Below are positions 42,485 through 43,756 of a stretch of DNA of 43,756 bases, in pieces. Numbering within the stretch: position 1 is the stretch's first letter; every line of letters starts with the position of its first letter. The stretch is taken from NCBI GenBank assembly GCA_024642005.1, contig JAHECA010000011.1:61304-105059 (forward strand). Direction: 5' to 3'. This stretch comes from Robiginitalea sp. (lineage in GTDB: Bacteria > Bacteroidota > Bacteroidia > Flavobacteriales > Flavobacteriaceae). The position numbers were made by a program, and so were the translations under genes. Under the pieces are notes generated by a model. The model made no database searches, was not told the DNA's origin, and was given only the letters and a program-made list of their open reading frames with translations.

Positions 42485-43678
42485 TCAGGAGAGCACGGCC
42501 TTAACCTTGTCGGCCGCCTCTTTGAATTGCACGGCCGAATGCACGGCCAGGCCCGAATTATCGAGAATTTCCTTGGCCAGTTCGGCATTGGTGCCCTGCA
42601 GGCGGACAATGATGGGTACCTTTATGGCATCGCCCATGTTCCGGTAGGCGTCTACCACCCCCTGGGCCACGCGGTCGCAGCGCACGATGCCGCCGAAGAT
42701 ATTGATCAGGATGGCTTTTACATTGGGGTCGCGAAGGATGATGCGGAAGGCCTCCTCTACCCGCTTGGCGTCGGCCGTACCCCCAACATCCAGGAAGTTG
42801 GCGGGTTCGCCCCCGGCCATTTTAATGAGGTCCATGGTGGCCATGGCCAGCCCTGCCCCGTTTACCATACAGCCGACATTCCCGTCGAGGTCCACATAGT
42901 TCAGGCCCACAGCACGGGCTTCCACCTCGATGGGGTTCTCTTCGCGCAGGTCGCGCATTTCGGCATATTTCGGACGGCGGTACAGGGCGTTGTCGTCCAG
43001 GGTTACCTTGGCGTCGACGGCCAGGATTTTATCGTCGGATGTTTTCAAAACCGGATTGATCTCAAACAGGCTGGCATCGCTCTGCTCGTAGGCCTTGTAC
43101 AAAGACGCCACGAATTTGGTCATCTCTTTGAAAGCCGCGCCGGAAAGGCCCAGGTTAAAGGCAATCTTGCGCGCCTGGAAAGCCAACAGGCCCACGGCCG
43201 GATCGATCTCTTCGGTAAAGATCAGGTGGGGGGTCTTTTCGGCTACCGCCTCGATATCCATGCCCCCTTCGGTAGAGTACATGATCATGACACGGGAGAT
43301 GGCGCGGTTCAGCAGAACCGACATGTAGAATTCACTGGTCTCGCTGGCGCCCGGGTAATATACGTCTTCGGCCACCAGTACCTGGTTCACCTTTTTACCT
43401 TCGGGAGGCGTTTGAGGCGTCACCAGGTTCATCCCGATGATCTGCCCGGCAATCTGCTCGACCTCCTGCAGGTTTTTGGCCAGCTTCACCCCGCCGCCTT
43501 TCCCGCGGCCTCCCGCGTGAATCTGCGCTTTGATGACGTGCCAGCTGGTGCCGGTTTCCTGGGTGAGCTGCTTGGCGGCGTCTACCGCCTCTTTGGCGTT
43601 ATGGGCCACCAGGCCCCGCTGCACGCGTACTCCGAAACTCGCCAGGATTTCCTTTCCTTGGTATTCGTGTAAATTCAT
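42485..43678 (-). CDS. sucC: Succinate-CoA ligase (ADP-forming) subunit beta
   Basis: A 397-residue TCA-cycle enzyme subunit, forming succinyl-CoA synthetase with SucD, which is not in this window. The ATP-grasp domain starts [17 protein letters not shown] and holds [17 protein letters not shown] (51-67). The CoA-ligase part contains [35 protein letters not shown] and a later [12 protein letters not shown], all family hallmarks. The ATG at 43678 was chosen over one nine codons upstream because the family begins MNLHEYQ and the -7 element ends just before that region. It has its own terminator. Confidence 0.98.
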   Translation of the reverse strand: MNLHEYQGKEILASFGVRVQRGLVAHNAKEAVDAAKQLTQETGTSWHVIKAQIHAGGRGKGGGVKLAKNLQEVEQIAGQIIGMNLVTPQTPPEGKKVNQVLVAEDVYYPGASETSEFYMSVLLNRAISRVMIMYSTEGGMDIEAVAEKTPHLIFTEEIDPAVGLLAFQARKIAFNLGLSGAAFKEMTKFVASLYKAYEQSDASLFEINPVLKTSDDKILAVDAKVTLDDNALYRRPKYAEMRDLREENPIEVEARAVGLNYVDLDGNVGCMVNGAGLAMATMDLIKMAGGEPANFLDVGGTADAKRVEEAFRIILRDPNVKAILINIFGGIVRCDRVAQGVVDAYRNMGDAIKVPIIVRLQGTNAELAKEILDNSGLAVHSAVQFKEAADKVKAVLS

Positions 43679-43702
43679 GTCGGTTACTTCTGAAGTTGGA
43701 TG

Positions 43703-43710
43703 CAAAAATA
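43703..43710 (-). promoter_or_regulatory. Bacteroidota-type -7 element of sucC (TATTTTTG)
   Basis: On the minus strand TATTTTTG lies 24 bases before the ATG at 43678; no clear -33 box was seen before the window ends. Confidence 0.6.
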
Positions 43711-43756
43711 GGAAACGGGGCCGATTTCCCCTAATGGAATCACCGGGGATTGCCCC

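Noticed and set aside
42527-43672. 381-codon plus-strand frame over sucC
   Set aside because: It is antisense to an intact sucC and lacks any domain pattern.
1-43756. CRISPR array, tRNA, rRNA, insertion sequence or prophage
   Set aside because: No regularly spaced repeats, tRNA T-loop/acceptor patterns, transposase or phage genes were seen by reading either strand. A covariance search for small RNAs was not possible here.

Overview
The window looks like a chromosomal piece of a marine Flavobacteriaceae bacterium (Bacteroidota), perhaps Robiginitalea-like. This is inferred from content, not from a database search. The clues are two secreted proteins with type IX secretion (T9SS) type-B C-terminal sorting domains, families typical of Bacteroidota (DUF5606, DUF2911), and the Bacteroidota promoter -7 element TAnnTTTG a few bases upstream of many start codons. 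Base composition is GC-rich for the group. Genes are tightly packed: no gene-free stretch exceeds about 300 bases, and no rRNA, tRNA, CRISPR array or insertion sequence was seen.

Layout. 1-1799 (minus): an ECF sigma factor, a membrane anti-sigma-like protein and an exported beta-rich protein cut by the window edge, all overlapping. 1924-5421 (plus): DUF2911 protein, MeaB GTPase, then a polyprenyl-phosphate glycosyltransferase and a flippase-like membrane protein. 5408-10074 (minus): ArnT-like GT39 transferase, PAP2 phosphatase, a small conserved protein, a MATE exporter and MazG. 10174-15987 (plus): five consecutive exported hydrolases (D-aminoacylase-like, SMP-30 lactonase, alpha/beta hydrolase, SGNH esterase, GH20 hexosaminidase), ended by a strong hairpin shared with the convergent 1132-residue propeller-amidohydrolase (16028-19426). 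19500-21015 (minus): DUF5606, peptide deformylase, RuvX; divergent from dapD (21115-21930). 22191-25877: a surface-glycan patch of three intact glycosyltransferases and one decayed glycosyltransferase gene. 25874-28935 (plus): TsaC, CCA-type nucleotidyltransferase, heme A synthase. 28963-31543 (plus): pRiA4b ORF-3 family protein, NdpA-type nucleoid protein, exported hydrolase. 31701-33389 (minus): DoxX-like membrane protein and an unannotated protein with a kinase-like active-site pattern. 33459-35243 (plus): ABC exporter pair. 35353-38530: the two T9SS cargo paralogues. 38583-40571: uvrB. 40697-43678 (minus): Hsp20, TerB-like, a small exported protein and sucC, with hairpin terminators between several of them.

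How genes may work together. The 3591-7641 block contains the parts of a lipid-linked sugar pathway (donor synthesis, possible flipping, periplasmic transfer, lipid phosphatase), split between two convergent transcripts. The 10174-15987 block looks like a scavenging operon for N-acylated amino-sugar or D-amino-acid material. Much of the rest is housekeeping. The best candidates for undescribed biology are the kinase-like protein at 32322-33389, the two amidohydrolases with altered metal-ligand patterns, and the split lipid-linked glycosylation module.
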